Below, piece after piece: positions 1-7,794 of a stretch of DNA of 11,318 bases (the first letter of the stretch is position 1; each line of letters begins with the position of its first letter). A program made the translations under genes and the position numbers. The notes under the pieces were generated by a model that was not told the DNA's origin, did not search any database, and was given only the letters and a program-made list of their open reading frames with translations. The DNA is from Oscillospiraceae bacterium (lineage in GTDB: Bacteria > Bacillota > Clostridia > Oscillospirales > Ruminococcaceae): assembly GCA_003508605.1 (NCBI GenBank), contig DNUB01000065.1:1-11318 (forward strand), in the 5' to 3' direction.

Positions 1-1
1 A

Positions 2-2356
2 ACAGGCTCGTCCAAATCCCACAGCGTTGAAAGCCTTGAAAGCTGCGGCGCAGAAGTTCAAAAGGGCAATGCTCCGGAAGAAAGAAAGCTGCAAAGGCTG
101 TTCAGAAACCCGGAGGCCACCACCCTTATCAAACGCTGCAACGACTTTGGCGCAGGCGGAGTTTCCGTTGCTATCGGCGAGCTGGCGGACGGGCTTGAAA
201 TAGATCTGAACGCCGTTCCGAAAAAATATGACGGCTTGGACGGCACCGAATTGGCTATATCCGAGTCACAGGAAAGAATGGCGGTAGTCGTTGAAAAGGA
301 AAATGTTGAAAAGTTTATCGCTCTTGCAGGCAAGGAAAATTTAGAGGCTACCCCTGTTGCGGTGGTCAAGGAAGAGCCGAGACTTAAAATGAAATGGAAC
401 GGAAAGACTATCTGCGACATTTCACGTGAGTTTCTTAATTCCAACGGCGCCGAAAAGCACACCGACATAGCGGTTCCCTGCCCCCATGTCAGCTACTCTA
501 CGGGCAGAACCAACACAAAGCAATGCTGGGAGGAAATGGTCAGCGATCTTAATATCTGCTCACAAAAGGGTCTTATTCAGCGGTTTGACAGCACTGTAGG
601 AGCGGCGACGGTGTTGATGCCTTTCAGCGGAAGAACACAGCAAACTCCCGTTCAGGCCATGGCGGCAAAAATTCCCGTTAAGGGCAATAATACAAATACG
701 GCGTCGGTTATGGGCTGGGGCTTTAATCCCGCAATAAGCACACAATCCCCCTACCATGGGGCAATGCTGGCGGTTATCGAAAGCATTTCTAAGGTAGTTG
801 CAGCCGGAGGTTCTTCCAAAAAGTGCTGGCTCACCTTCCAGGAATATTTTGAAAGAACGCAAAACGACCCTTCACGCTGGGGCAAGCCTTTTGCCGCACT
901 TTTGGGCGCATACAAGGCACAGCTTGAGCTTTCCTGCGGTGCCATCGGCGGCAAGGACAGCATGAGCGGCACCTTTGAGCATATAGACGTTCCCCCCACC
1001 CTTGTTTCCTTTGCCGTTTCCACAGCGAGGGCTGAGGACGTTATTTCCGCCGAGTTTAAGATTCCTTACAGCAAGATAGGCTATATAGCTCCCGAATATG
1101 ACGAAAACGGACTGCCTGATTTTAAAAGCGTTAAGGCCGTTTTCCGCAAGGTTGAGGAGCTTATTAAAAACGAAAGCGTTATTTCGGTATGGAGCATTGC
1201 AGGCGGCGGTATTGCCGAGGGTATCTTTAAAATGTCTCTCGGAAACCGTGTGGGCGCAAGGCTTGAAGGACTTACGGATGATGAACTGTTCACTCCCGTT
1301 TACGGCGGCTTTGTCTTTGAGATTGACAATGACAAGGACAAGAATCTTGAGGGTGTTCGCATTATCGGTGAAACTCTCCCCGAATATGAGATTATCTGCG
1401 GAAATACCAAGCTCCATATTGCCCAATTAGAGGAAAAATGGAACAGTAAGCTTGAACCTGTTTTCAAAAATACAACTCCCGACCAAAAAGCTCCCGAAAC
1501 CATCGCTTACAACAACGGCTGTGATATAAGCTGTGCCGCCGTCAATAAAACGGCTCAGCCTAAGGTACTGATTCCCGTTTTCCCCGGCACTAACGGCGAA
1601 TACGATATGGCGGACGCATTCAACAGGTGCGGCGGCAAGGCGGAGACCTTTGTTATCAGAAATATTAATGCGGCAGCTATGGAGGAATCCGTAGATGCGT
1701 TTGCAAAGCTTATTGAAGGCAGCCAGATAATTGCCGTTCCCGGCGGATTCAGCGGAGGCGATGAGCCTGAGGGATCGGCTAAGTTCATTAACGCATTTTT
1801 CAGAAATCCCAAAATCAAGGACGCTATCAACGATATGCTCTATAAGCGCGACGGCTTGATGCTTGGTATCTGCAACGGCTTTCAAGCCTTGATAAAGCTG
1901 GGGCTTCTTCCCTTTGGAGAGATTAAGCCGCTTACCGAGGATAACCCCACCCTTACTTTTAATACCATAGGCAGACACCAATCGCAAATGGTATATACAA
2001 AGGTTTGCACCGATAAATCCCCTTGGCTTATGCACTGCAGGGTGGGAGAAACTCATACCGTTCCCATTTCTCACGGTGAAGGACGTTTTGTGGCTAAGGA
2101 GGAGGTTATCCGAAAGCTTATTGAAAACGGTCAGGTAGCTACTCAGTATGTTGACCTCAGCGGTAAGCCCACCATGGAGCTTGCCTATAACCCCAACGGC
2201 TCAATGTATGCTATTGAGGGCATTATTTCCCCCGACGGCAGAGTTTTGGGTAAAATGGGACACAGCGAGCGTATCAGCGACGAAAGATGCGCCGTTAACG
2301 TTGAGGGAAATAAGCTTCAGCCTCTCTTTAAGGGCGGCGTGGATTACTTCAAATAA
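2..2356 (+). CDS. purL: Phosphoribosylformylglycinamidine synthase, 3' part (5' end outside window)
   Basis: PurL makes FGAM from FGAR, ATP and glutamine, the fourth step of purine synthesis, in the cytoplasm. The frame is open from the left edge, so 784 C-terminal residues are seen of a protein that in the fused clostridial form is usually about 1,200-1,250. Visible parts are the end of the first AIR-synthase-like half (CNDFGAGG, fragment residues 46-53), the second half with GGKDSM near 316-321, and a class I glutamine amidotransferase domain from about 520. That domain carries the nucleophile Cys624 (GICNGFQ) and His754/Glu756 in GHSER, matching the PHPER motif of E. coli PurL, so the glutaminase looks intact. 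The gene ends in TAA, and a short membrane-protein gene starts 11 bases later, probably cotranscribed. The internal TTG at 236 is not the true start. Family assignment is secure. Confidence 0.95.
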   Translation, partial: TGSSKSHSVESLESCGAEVQKGNAPEERKLQRLFRNPEATTLIKRCNDFGAGGVSVAIGELADGLEIDLNAVPKKYDGLDGTELAISESQERMAVVVEKENVEKFIALAGKENLEATPVAVVKEEPRLKMKWNGKTICDISREFLNSNGAEKHTDIAVPCPHVSYSTGRTNTKQCWEEMVSDLNICSQKGLIQRFDSTVGAATVLMPFSGRTQQTPVQAMAAKIPVKGNNTNTASVMGWGFNPAISTQSPYHGAMLAVIESISKVVAAGGSSKKCWLTFQEYFERTQNDPSRWGKPFAALLGAYKAQLELSCGAIGGKDSMSGTFEHIDVPPTLVSFAVSTARAEDVISAEFKIPYSKIGYIAPEYDENGLPDFKSVKAVFRKVEELIKNESVISVWSIAGGGIAEGIFKMSLGNRVGARLEGLTDDELFTPVYGGFVFEIDNDKDKNLEGVRIIGETLPEYEIICGNTKLHIAQLEEKWNSKLEPVFKNTTPDQKAPETIAYNNGCDISCAAVNKTAQPKVLIPVFPGTNGEYDMADAFNRCGGKAETFVIRNINAAAMEESVDAFAKLIEGSQIIAVPGGFSGGDEPEGSAKFINAFFRNPKIKDAINDMLYKRDGLMLGICNGFQALIKLGLLPFGEIKPLTEDNPTLTFNTIGRHQSQMVYTKVCTDKSPWLMHCRVGETHTVPISHGEGRFVAKEEVIRKLIENGQVATQYVDLSGKPTMELAYNPNGSMYAIEGIISPDGRVLGKMGHSERISDERCAVNVEGNKLQPLFKGGVDYFK

Positions 2357-2367
2357 GGTGATTTATT

Positions 2368-2988
2368 GTGTACGAACTGAAGGAAAGAGCTTATACGGAA
2401 AGTGAAAAACAAACCGTTGGCATATCTGTCCTAATGAGTTTAATATACATTGCTCTTTTTGGCGGTTATTTGGTTTTAGGCTCTCTTATAGCTCCGAGGG
2501 GGATTTTTTATCCTTACATTTTTGCGGGAATAGCCGCTGTCGAAATACTTCTTTTTATTGCAAACACGATTATGAGCCTTGTCTGTTTTATGAAGAAACG
2601 CACCGTGATAGCGGTGATCGGCGGTATTGTTATGTTTTCCGCCGCCCTTGCCATAACCGTAAGCCTAAGCGGCAATTGTTTTAAGGATATAGTTTCGGGC
2701 AGTAAAACAACCACCACCGATTTATACGAAATCACCGAATATAAGACCAATTCGGCGGATACGGCATTTGAGCTCGGTTTTGTAAACGAGGAGGGAAAAT
2801 ATATTTCGCTTTCCTTATCCGAGAACATTTTTGAAACTCTGGAGGAAAATGCCGAAACAGGTGAAATATCAAAAATAAGCGGTTTTTATTTTCTGTCGCT
2901 TCCCCGACACTGTAATAGCATTGAGGTAAAATATTATCCCAATTCCCGTGTTTTTATCCATGCGGAGGTAAAAAACGATATTGCCTGA
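2368..2988 (+). CDS. Hypothetical three-helix membrane protein with C-terminal soluble domain
   Basis: I do not recognise this 206-residue protein. It starts with GTG, preceded by AAGGTG at a suitable distance and only 11 bases after the purL stop. Three hydrophobic segments are visible at about residues 17-41, 48-74 and 79-100. After these comes a polar stretch (GSKTTTTDLYE) and a roughly 100-residue domain rich in Glu, Ser and aromatic residues, with no cysteine pair or catalytic motif I can name. A charged MKKR stretch (75-78) between helices 2 and 3 suggests a cytoplasmic loop, which would place the C-terminal domain outside the cell. Its stop lies 31 bases before the ATG of the membrane-anchored protease, so the two probably share a transcript. 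A role as partner, substrate or inhibitor of that protease is possible but rests only on position and topology. Confidence 0.8.
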   Translation: MYELKERAYTESEKQTVGISVLMSLIYIALFGGYLVLGSLIAPRGIFYPYIFAGIAAVEILLFIANTIMSLVCFMKKRTVIAVIGGIVMFSAALAITVSLSGNCFKDIVSGSKTTTTDLYEITEYKTNSADTAFELGFVNEEGKYISLSLSENIFETLEENAETGEISKISGFYFLSLPRHCNSIEVKYYPNSRVFIHAEVKNDIA

Positions 2989-3019
2989 CAAAAACCATTT
3001 TAAACGGAGAAATAACCTG

Positions 3020-3907
3020 ATGGCATACGGTAAAGATAGGAGCAAGCTTTATATCGGAATACTTATCGGCTTTATACTGCTTCTTGCGGCAGCGGTTATA
3101 TTTGTGCTGTTAATTCAACCCGCACTCTATGAAGACGAGTGCAGAACAAGAGTATATGAGGATATTGAAGGCAAGCTGCTGGAATATGATGTGATGAGTG
3201 CAAATATCTGCGTAGTAAAGTGCGATGAAACCGAAGAAAACGGCAGCGTGAAGCATCTTAGCTACTCCTTGGGCTCAAGCGGCATTATTTATAAAAAGGA
3301 GCAGGCAGGAAAATATTACGCCCTTACCGCCTGCCATGTGGTTGCCGACGCAAGGAGGAATACAAGGTTTTTAATCCAGCCCTACGGTACTTTGTCATAC
3401 AGACAGACAAAGGAAAACGGAAGGAGCTTATCCCTTGAAGAGTATTATGCGCAGTTTCCCTCTGCAAATGTCGAATATTGCGATGAAAGCTGCGATTTGG
3501 CGGTTATCAGCTTTTACAGTCCGAGTAAATTAGGGGTTCTGGATATTGCACAGTCCGATGCGCAAAAAGATACCAAAATTGCCGTAATAAGCAATCCCGA
3601 GGGCGAAAAATTTATACGCACCTTTGGCTGTATAACCTCCGACAGCCCTGTAATCTTTTCGGGAAACGACGGAAAAAGTGCCAATACAACCATACAGCAC
3701 AATGCTTATGTAGCTCCGGGCAGCAGCGGAAGCGGCGTTTTATCCTTTGACAGCGGAAAAGCCGAAATCGTGGGAATAAATATCGGCGGCGGCACAAATT
3801 TTATGGGTAAGTTTCAGTACGGTGTAATGATTCCCAGCCATCAGATAAGTAATTTTTTAGAAAAAATGATTGCGGAACAGAGAGGTCATTCCAAAGTTTA
3901 TCGATAA
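3020..3907 (+). CDS. Membrane-anchored trypsin-like serine protease
   Basis: This is a 295-residue protein with a basic N-terminus and one membrane segment at about residues 11-32, then an extracytoplasmic domain of the trypsin-like (HtrA/trypsin_2) fold. The triad can be placed: His106 in TACHVVAD, Asp159 in CDLAVISF and Ser236 in PGSSGSGV. No PDZ domain follows, so it is shorter than HtrA/DegP proteins and may cleave a narrow set of surface substrates. I chose ATG 3020, which has GGAG about 10 bases upstream; an in-frame TTG at 2981 would add 13 residues overlapping the previous gene and has no good ribosome site. The gene follows the three-helix membrane protein closely, and no gene starts in the next 151 bases. 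The protease class is well supported; the substrate is unknown. Confidence 0.88.
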   Translation: MAYGKDRSKLYIGILIGFILLLAAAVIFVLLIQPALYEDECRTRVYEDIEGKLLEYDVMSANICVVKCDETEENGSVKHLSYSLGSSGIIYKKEQAGKYYALTACHVVADARRNTRFLIQPYGTLSYRQTKENGRSLSLEEYYAQFPSANVEYCDESCDLAVISFYSPSKLGVLDIAQSDAQKDTKIAVISNPEGEKFIRTFGCITSDSPVIFSGNDGKSANTTIQHNAYVAPGSSGSGVLSFDSGKAEIVGINIGGGTNFMGKFQYGVMIPSHQISNFLEKMIAEQRGHSKVYR

Positions 3908-4058
3908 CGGGACATTACATCGGAAAATCTTATGTACGGCGAAAGCATTATCGGCGAGATGATACGGTTAATTTATATCGGACGGCAAAAAATTTCAGCT
4001 TTTGTTTATGATAAGTGTGATTGCATTAAATAACAAAAACAGGAGAAATGACAAAATA
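3908..4058. other. Intergenic gap between protease and acetyltransferase genes
   Basis: This 151-base AT-rich gap contains no convincing gene and no strong terminator hairpin. TATGAT at 4007-4012 resembles a -10 box but lacks a matching -35. An AGGAG at 4041-4045 serves the acetyltransferase start. It probably marks the break between the purL-protease group and the acetyltransferase-fucI group. Confidence 0.4.
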
Positions 4059-4490
4059 ATGAATTTCAAAATAATGAAAGAAGAAGATATAGAAGCGGTT
4101 ATTCCATTTTATATTGAATATTACAATAATGATGACAGTGAATGGACGGAACAAACAACATATAAACGCATTCATCAGGTACTCACACGGGAAGATTCCT
4201 ATTGTCTTGCAGTCATGGAAAGGGATACTGTCATAGGCTTCGTTATGGGATATTTTGAACAATTTGACGACGGCTTTATCTACGATTTGGTTGAGATAGT
4301 AATAGCTTCCGAATATCAAAATAAAGGAATCGGAACAGAACTTATGAAAGAGCTGGAAAACAGAGTCAGGGAGAAGGGTGCACTGAATATTCGATTAGAT
4401 GCTGTTAATGATGAGTTTCACGAGCATTTTTACGGCAAATTAGGCTACAAGAACGTTTCCAATTTCGTTTCAAAAACAAAACCGCTTTAA
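4059..4490 (+). CDS. GNAT-family N-acetyltransferase
   Basis: This 143-residue protein has the size and layout of a single-domain GNAT enzyme, which transfers an acetyl group from acetyl-CoA to an amine. It shows the usual N-terminal start (IMKEEDIEAVIPFY), a central strand (VIGFVMGYFE, about 60-69) and motif A (VEIVIASEYQNKGIGTELM), where QNKGIG matches the Q/R-x-x-G-x-G/A loop that holds the CoA pyrophosphate. The C-terminal FYGKLGYKNVSNFV is typical motif B. I chose ATG 4059; AGGAG lies 13 bases upstream, somewhat far. The frame stays open upstream to a TTG at 4002 with no better ribosome site. An out-of-frame ATG at 4048 meets a stop after three codons. fucI starts 36 bases downstream, so cotranscription is possible. 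The acceptor substrate cannot be told. Confidence 0.85.
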   Translation: MNFKIMKEEDIEAVIPFYIEYYNNDDSEWTEQTTYKRIHQVLTREDSYCLAVMERDTVIGFVMGYFEQFDDGFIYDLVEIVIASEYQNKGIGTELMKELENRVREKGALNIRLDAVNDEFHEHFYGKLGYKNVSNFVSKTKPL

Positions 4491-4526
4491 AAATAACAAA
4501 ATACCACAAAACAGGAGGACATTCAA

Positions 4527-6305
4527 ATGCTATCAAAAATCGGCATCAGACCCGTAATTGACGGACGTCAGTTCGGTATCCGCGAAAGTCTTGAGGAACA
4601 AACCATGAATATGGCTAAGGCTGCGGCGGAGCTTATCACTTCCAAGGTACGCCACGCAAGCGGCGAGCCTGTGGAATGCGTTATTGCGGACACCACTATC
4701 GGCGGGATCGCCGAAAGCGCAGCCTGCAATGAAAAATTCGGCAGGGAAAACGTTGTTGCAACACTTACCGTTACCCCCTGCTGGTGCTATGTTACAACGG
4801 TAATCGACGAAAACCCCGGCACCATTAAGGCTATCTGGGGCTTTAACGGAACGGAGCGTCCCGGCGCAGTATTCTTGGCTGCGGCTATGAGCGCATATGC
4901 TCAGATCGGTATGCCCTGCTTCTCTATTTACGGTCATGACGTTAAGGACGCCGACGATAAGACCATACCCGACGACGTGGAGGATAAAATTCTTCGCTTT
5001 GCACGCTGTGCGGCAGCTGTGGGAGATATCAGAAACAGGAGCTATGTCAATATCGGCGCCGTGGCTATGGGCATTGCCGGCTCATACTGCAACGAGGACT
5101 TTTTCCGCAGCTATTTGGGTATGCACCCTGAGTGGGTGGATATGACGGAGATTATACGCCGTGAAAAGCTGGGCATTTACGACAAGGACGAGTATGAAAA
5201 GGCTTTGAATTGGATAAAAGCGAACTGTAAGGAAGGCACGGACATTAACCCCACCGACGGAATGTTTTATCAGCGCACGGTTCTTTCTCCCGAGGAAAAA
5301 GAGGAAAATTGGCAGTTTATAGCAAAAATGACCTGTATTGTTATGGATATTATGAAGGGCAATCCAAAGCTTGCCGAGATGGGCTGGCTGGAGGAGTCAA
5401 AAGGCAGAAACGCAATTTTGGGCGGCTTCCAGGGTCAGCGCAACTGGACGGACTTTATGCCCAACGCCGATTTTACCGAAGCAATTTTAAACACCTCCTT
5501 TGATTGGAACGGCAAACGTGAGCCTATACCCTTTGCTACGGAAAACGACGGACTGAACGGTGTTACACTGCTGCTTCTGCACCAATTGACCTCGAAAGCC
5601 GCCGTTTTTGCGGACGTAAGAACCTACTGGTCGCCTGAAGCCGTCGAAAGAGTAACAGGCTGGAAACCCGACGGCGTCGCCGAAAACGGCTTTATTCATC
5701 TCATCAACAGCGGTGCTGCCGCTCTCGACGGAACCGGCGCATGCCTTAACGAAAAAGGCGAAAGCTGTATGAAGAACTGGTGGGATATGACGGATAAGGA
5801 TATCGACGCTTGCCTTAAATCTACCTCCTGGTGCTGCGCAAACTTAGGGTATTTCAGAGGCGGCGGATTTTCTTCAAGCTACTCCACAAAGGGAGTAATG
5901 CCCTGCACGTTTGCAAGAGTAAACCTTATTAAAGGTTTAGGTCCTGCCATTCAGGTGGTTGAGGGATATACCGTTGAGCTTCCCGAAAAAATTAACAAAA
6001 TCCTTCTGGACCGAACCGACAAAACCTGGCCTTCAACCTGGTTTGCGCCCATTCTTACAGGTACCGACAGCTTTAAGGACGTTTACTCCGTTATGGCTGA
6101 CTGGGGGGCGAACCATGGCGCATTTGTCTACGGACATATCGGTGCGGATCTGATTACCCTTGCTTCTATGCTGCGCATACCCGTTTCTCTGCATAATATT
6201 TCCGAGGACAGGATCTACCGCCCTCACGCTTGGACTGCCTTTGGCACAAAGGATTTAGAGGGTGCGGATTACAGAGCCTGCGCCAACTACGGCAGCTTGT
6301 ATTGA
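4527..6305 (+). CDS. fucI: L-fucose isomerase (also likely active on D-arabinose)
   Basis: FucI converts L-fucose to L-fuculose with a divalent metal, usually manganese, and in many bacteria also D-arabinose to D-ribulose. The 592 residues match the 591 of the E. coli enzyme and can be aligned throughout from memory: [46 protein letters not shown] and SIYGHDV are shared. The metal and catalytic residues appear as Glu339 (TEND), Asp363 ([12 protein letters not shown]) and His530 (WGANHG), each shifted by two from E. coli Glu337, Asp361 and His528. The N-terminus begins a few residues later than in E. coli. AGGAGG at 4513-4518 lies 8 bases before the ATG, a strong site. No fucK, fucA or permease adjoins it, and the next downstream genes are mannanases. 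Identity is secure; the physiological sugar is not. Confidence 0.97.
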   Translation: MLSKIGIRPVIDGRQFGIRESLEEQTMNMAKAAAELITSKVRHASGEPVECVIADTTIGGIAESAACNEKFGRENVVATLTVTPCWCYVTTVIDENPGTIKAIWGFNGTERPGAVFLAAAMSAYAQIGMPCFSIYGHDVKDADDKTIPDDVEDKILRFARCAAAVGDIRNRSYVNIGAVAMGIAGSYCNEDFFRSYLGMHPEWVDMTEIIRREKLGIYDKDEYEKALNWIKANCKEGTDINPTDGMFYQRTVLSPEEKEENWQFIAKMTCIVMDIMKGNPKLAEMGWLEESKGRNAILGGFQGQRNWTDFMPNADFTEAILNTSFDWNGKREPIPFATENDGLNGVTLLLLHQLTSKAAVFADVRTYWSPEAVERVTGWKPDGVAENGFIHLINSGAAALDGTGACLNEKGESCMKNWWDMTDKDIDACLKSTSWCCANLGYFRGGGFSSSYSTKGVMPCTFARVNLIKGLGPAIQVVEGYTVELPEKINKILLDRTDKTWPSTWFAPILTGTDSFKDVYSVMADWGANHGAFVYGHIGADLITLASMLRIPVSLHNISEDRIYRPHAWTAFGTKDLEGADYRACANYGSLY

Positions 6306-6322
6306 TTACCGATTTTTATTTA

Positions 6323-6381
6323 TTCAATAATGGGCGGCACCCCGAATTTTTCATAAGTTCGGGGCACTTCCCCTCATTGAA
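6323..6381 (+). repeat. 59-bp palindromic element, copy 1
   Basis: A mirror-symmetric element begins 18 bases after the fucI stop. The outer arms begin TTCAAT and end ATTGAA. The inner stem CCCCGAA/TTCGGGG surrounds a T-rich loop. It matches copy 2 (9221-9279) at 52 of 59 positions with no gaps. It could be a 3' stabilising or terminating structure for fucI, or a miniature non-autonomous repeat. No U-run follows directly, so it is not a classical intrinsic terminator. Confidence 0.88.
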
Positions 6382-6477
6382 AAGCATCGGTTTTTGCATA
6401 GCATAATCTCTTTTCACGGCAGACGCTTTGTTATTGGCAATCTGTATTCATAAAAACATTTTACTGCCGGCTAAGCA

Positions 6478-6522
6478 AAAAGATGTTTCTCATAAACCGA
6501 AAGGGTAAGGGAAACATCTTTT
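6478..6522 (+). terminator. Terminator-like hairpin upstream of first mannanase (possible attenuator)
   Basis: AAAAGATGTTTC (6478-6489) and GAAACATCTTTT (6511-6522) form a perfect 12-bp stem around a 21-base loop that itself contains CCGAAAGG, a possible GNRA-capped mini-hairpin. The A-tract before and T-tract within the 3' arm resemble an intrinsic terminator working in both directions. It ends only 34 bases before the mannanase ATG, which leaves little room for a promoter after it. It may therefore act as an attenuator rather than simply ending fucI transcription. Confidence 0.6.
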
Positions 6523-6556
6523 GGATTAAATAATATCAGGAAAGGAACGATCACCT

Positions 6557-7615
6557 ATGAATTTTAAAAAGAGCCTGACGGCTTTGTTTCTTGCGATGGC
6601 GTTATTGTTTGCCTCTGCCTGCGATAAAGGCAGCCGGGATATCGAAAATACAAATGCAGGCACAAGCAGTTCCGTTTCCGAACAAAAGCCTGCCCCCTCG
6701 GACGGATTTAATATTATAGGAAATACGCTTTATGATTCCAACGGAAACGAATTTGTTATGAGAGGCATAAACCACGCCCACGTATGGTTTCAGGATAAGC
6801 TGGACGAAGCCCTGCAGGGAATAGCCAACACAGGCGCAAACTGTGTAAGAGTGGTTTTGGGCGACGGAAACTCCACTAACGGCTGGGGACCGACAAGCGA
6901 AGAGGAAATAAAGAATATCATACAAAAATGCAAGGACAAAAATCTTATCTGCATTTTGGAATCGCACAACGGCACAGGCTCGGATAACGCCGCCGACCTT
7001 GACAAGGCTGTGGAATATTGGATAAAGGTAAAAGATACATTTATCGGCGAAGAAAAATATGTTATCATAAATATTTCCAACGAATGGTACGGAAGCTGGA
7101 AAAAGCTTGATAAGTGGCGCGACGCATATGTTGGGGCAGTTAAAAAGCTGCGCGGCGCAGGAATACGCAATACTATTATGGTTGATTCGGCAGGCTGGGG
7201 ACAGTGCGCCGAAAGTATTGCCAAATACGGCAAGGATATTCTTGACGCCGACCCTGACAAAAACACTATGTTTTCCATACATATGTACGGCAGTGCGGGG
7301 GGAAACAAAAATCAGATAAAAACCGCCGTCGACAACGCATTGGATAAAGACTTGTGCTTTGTAATCGGTGAATTTGGCTGGAATCATTCCGACGGAGACG
7401 TGGACGAAGCCTATATTATGGAATACTGCACCGAAAAAAAGGTGGGTTATTTAGGCTGGTCATGGAAAGGCAACGGAGGCGGCGTTGAGTATCTGGATAT
7501 TGCCCTTGACTGGGAGGGAAAAGCCCTTTCCGAAAATTGGGGCGAGGTTCTTGTTAACGGACCTAACGGCATAAAGGAAACCTCAAATATATGCTCGGTT
7601 TTTAATAAAAAGTAA
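6557..7615 (+). CDS. Lipoprotein beta-1,4-mannanase, GH5 subfamily 8 type (paralog 1)
   Basis: This is a 352-residue surface lipoprotein. A basic N-terminus and hydrophobic stretch lead to a lipobox-like FASAC with Cys22, so the protein is probably anchored to the membrane by lipid. A short Ser-rich spacer (23-49) leads to one glycoside hydrolase family 5 TIM barrel. The sequence closely follows Bacillus mannanases of subfamily GH5_8 as I recall them: MRGINHAH, the acid/base Glu176 in NEWYGSW, MVDSAGWGQ, SIHMYGSAGG, the nucleophile Glu272 in VIGEFGWNH, and WSWKGN. These enzymes cut internal beta-1,4 bonds in mannans. No carbohydrate-binding module or dockerin is present, so it is not cellulosomal. 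AGGAAAGG at 6538-6545 precedes the ATG. The catalytic domain is about three quarters identical, counted by eye, to the next gene. A cellulase specificity within GH5 is less likely. Confidence 0.9.
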   Translation: MNFKKSLTALFLAMALLFASACDKGSRDIENTNAGTSSSVSEQKPAPSDGFNIIGNTLYDSNGNEFVMRGINHAHVWFQDKLDEALQGIANTGANCVRVVLGDGNSTNGWGPTSEEEIKNIIQKCKDKNLICILESHNGTGSDNAADLDKAVEYWIKVKDTFIGEEKYVIINISNEWYGSWKKLDKWRDAYVGAVKKLRGAGIRNTIMVDSAGWGQCAESIAKYGKDILDADPDKNTMFSIHMYGSAGGNKNQIKTAVDNALDKDLCFVIGEFGWNHSDGDVDEAYIMEYCTEKKVGYLGWSWKGNGGGVEYLDIALDWEGKALSENWGEVLVNGPNGIKETSNICSVFNKK

Positions 7616-7704
7616 TGTGCCTGATTTTTATGATTGCGTACTGAGGTTCCCCGCCTTTTGATGAAAACAAATGCCGCAGCACAATCAGTTAATACTAATC
7701 TCTA
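7616..7704. other. Spacer between the two mannanase genes, left part
   Basis: No gene is seen here, and no hairpin with a U-run that would end transcription of the first mannanase. Weak matching segments (CTGATT at 7621-7626 and AATCAG at 7683-7688) could pair over about 55 bases but may be chance. Confidence 0.35.
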
Positions 7705-7734
7705 ATCAAACAATAGCCAGATCCATTGTTTGAT
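7705..7734. promoter_or_regulatory. Spaced palindrome, probable operator of second mannanase gene
   Basis: ATCAAACAAT (7705-7714) and ATTGTTTGAT (7725-7734) are perfect inverted 10-base arms separated by exactly 10 bases, giving arm centres 20 bases apart, close to two helical turns. The right arm overlaps the best -35 candidates of the downstream promoter. This fits a dimeric repressor or activator site. An RNA hairpin is the alternative, but it would lie upstream of the predicted transcription start. The regulator is not in the window. Confidence 0.55.
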
Positions 7735-7758
7735 GCCGCCTTAAAAGTATAGTATAAG
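7726..7758 (+). promoter_or_regulatory. Probable sigma-A type promoter of second mannanase gene
   Basis: Two overlapping readings exist: TTGTTT (7726-7731) with TATAGT (7748-7753) at 16-base spacing, or TTGATG (7730-7735) with TATAAG (7753-7758) at 17-base spacing. Both lie in a sensible place 37-47 bases before the ATG at 7795, and both -35 boxes fall in the right arm of the palindrome at 7705-7734. The hexamers are imperfect, so this is a prediction. Confidence 0.5.
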
Positions 7759-7794
7759 CTGTTCTTTAATAAAACAAAGGAATGGATTTTAACG

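Noticed and set aside
2981..3019. TTG start at 2981 for the serine protease
   Set aside because: It overlaps the preceding gene and lacks a ribosome site; ATG 3020 has GGAG upstream and a normal basic N-terminus before the membrane helix.
4048..4059. ATG at 4048 with ideal spacing from AGGAG
   Set aside because: It reads three codons to a stop and is out of frame with the acetyltransferase; a regulatory mini-ORF is possible but unsupported.
6323..6381. Calling the 59-bp element a plain intrinsic terminator of fucI
   Set aside because: No U-run directly follows the stem in either full copy, and an arms-only copy lies upstream of pyk where a terminator would not be expected, so repeat is the safer label.
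6478..6522. Possible c-di-GMP (GEMM) riboswitch because of the GNRA-like CCGAAAGG loop
   Set aside because: The rest of the class consensus and its second helix are missing; a simple long stem explains the sequence better.
6602..7387. Long open frame of 261 codons antisense to the first mannanase
   Set aside because: It lies wholly inside a well-supported GH5 gene, its translation resembles no family I know, and a similar shorter antisense frame occurs in the paralog, as expected from shared codon bias.
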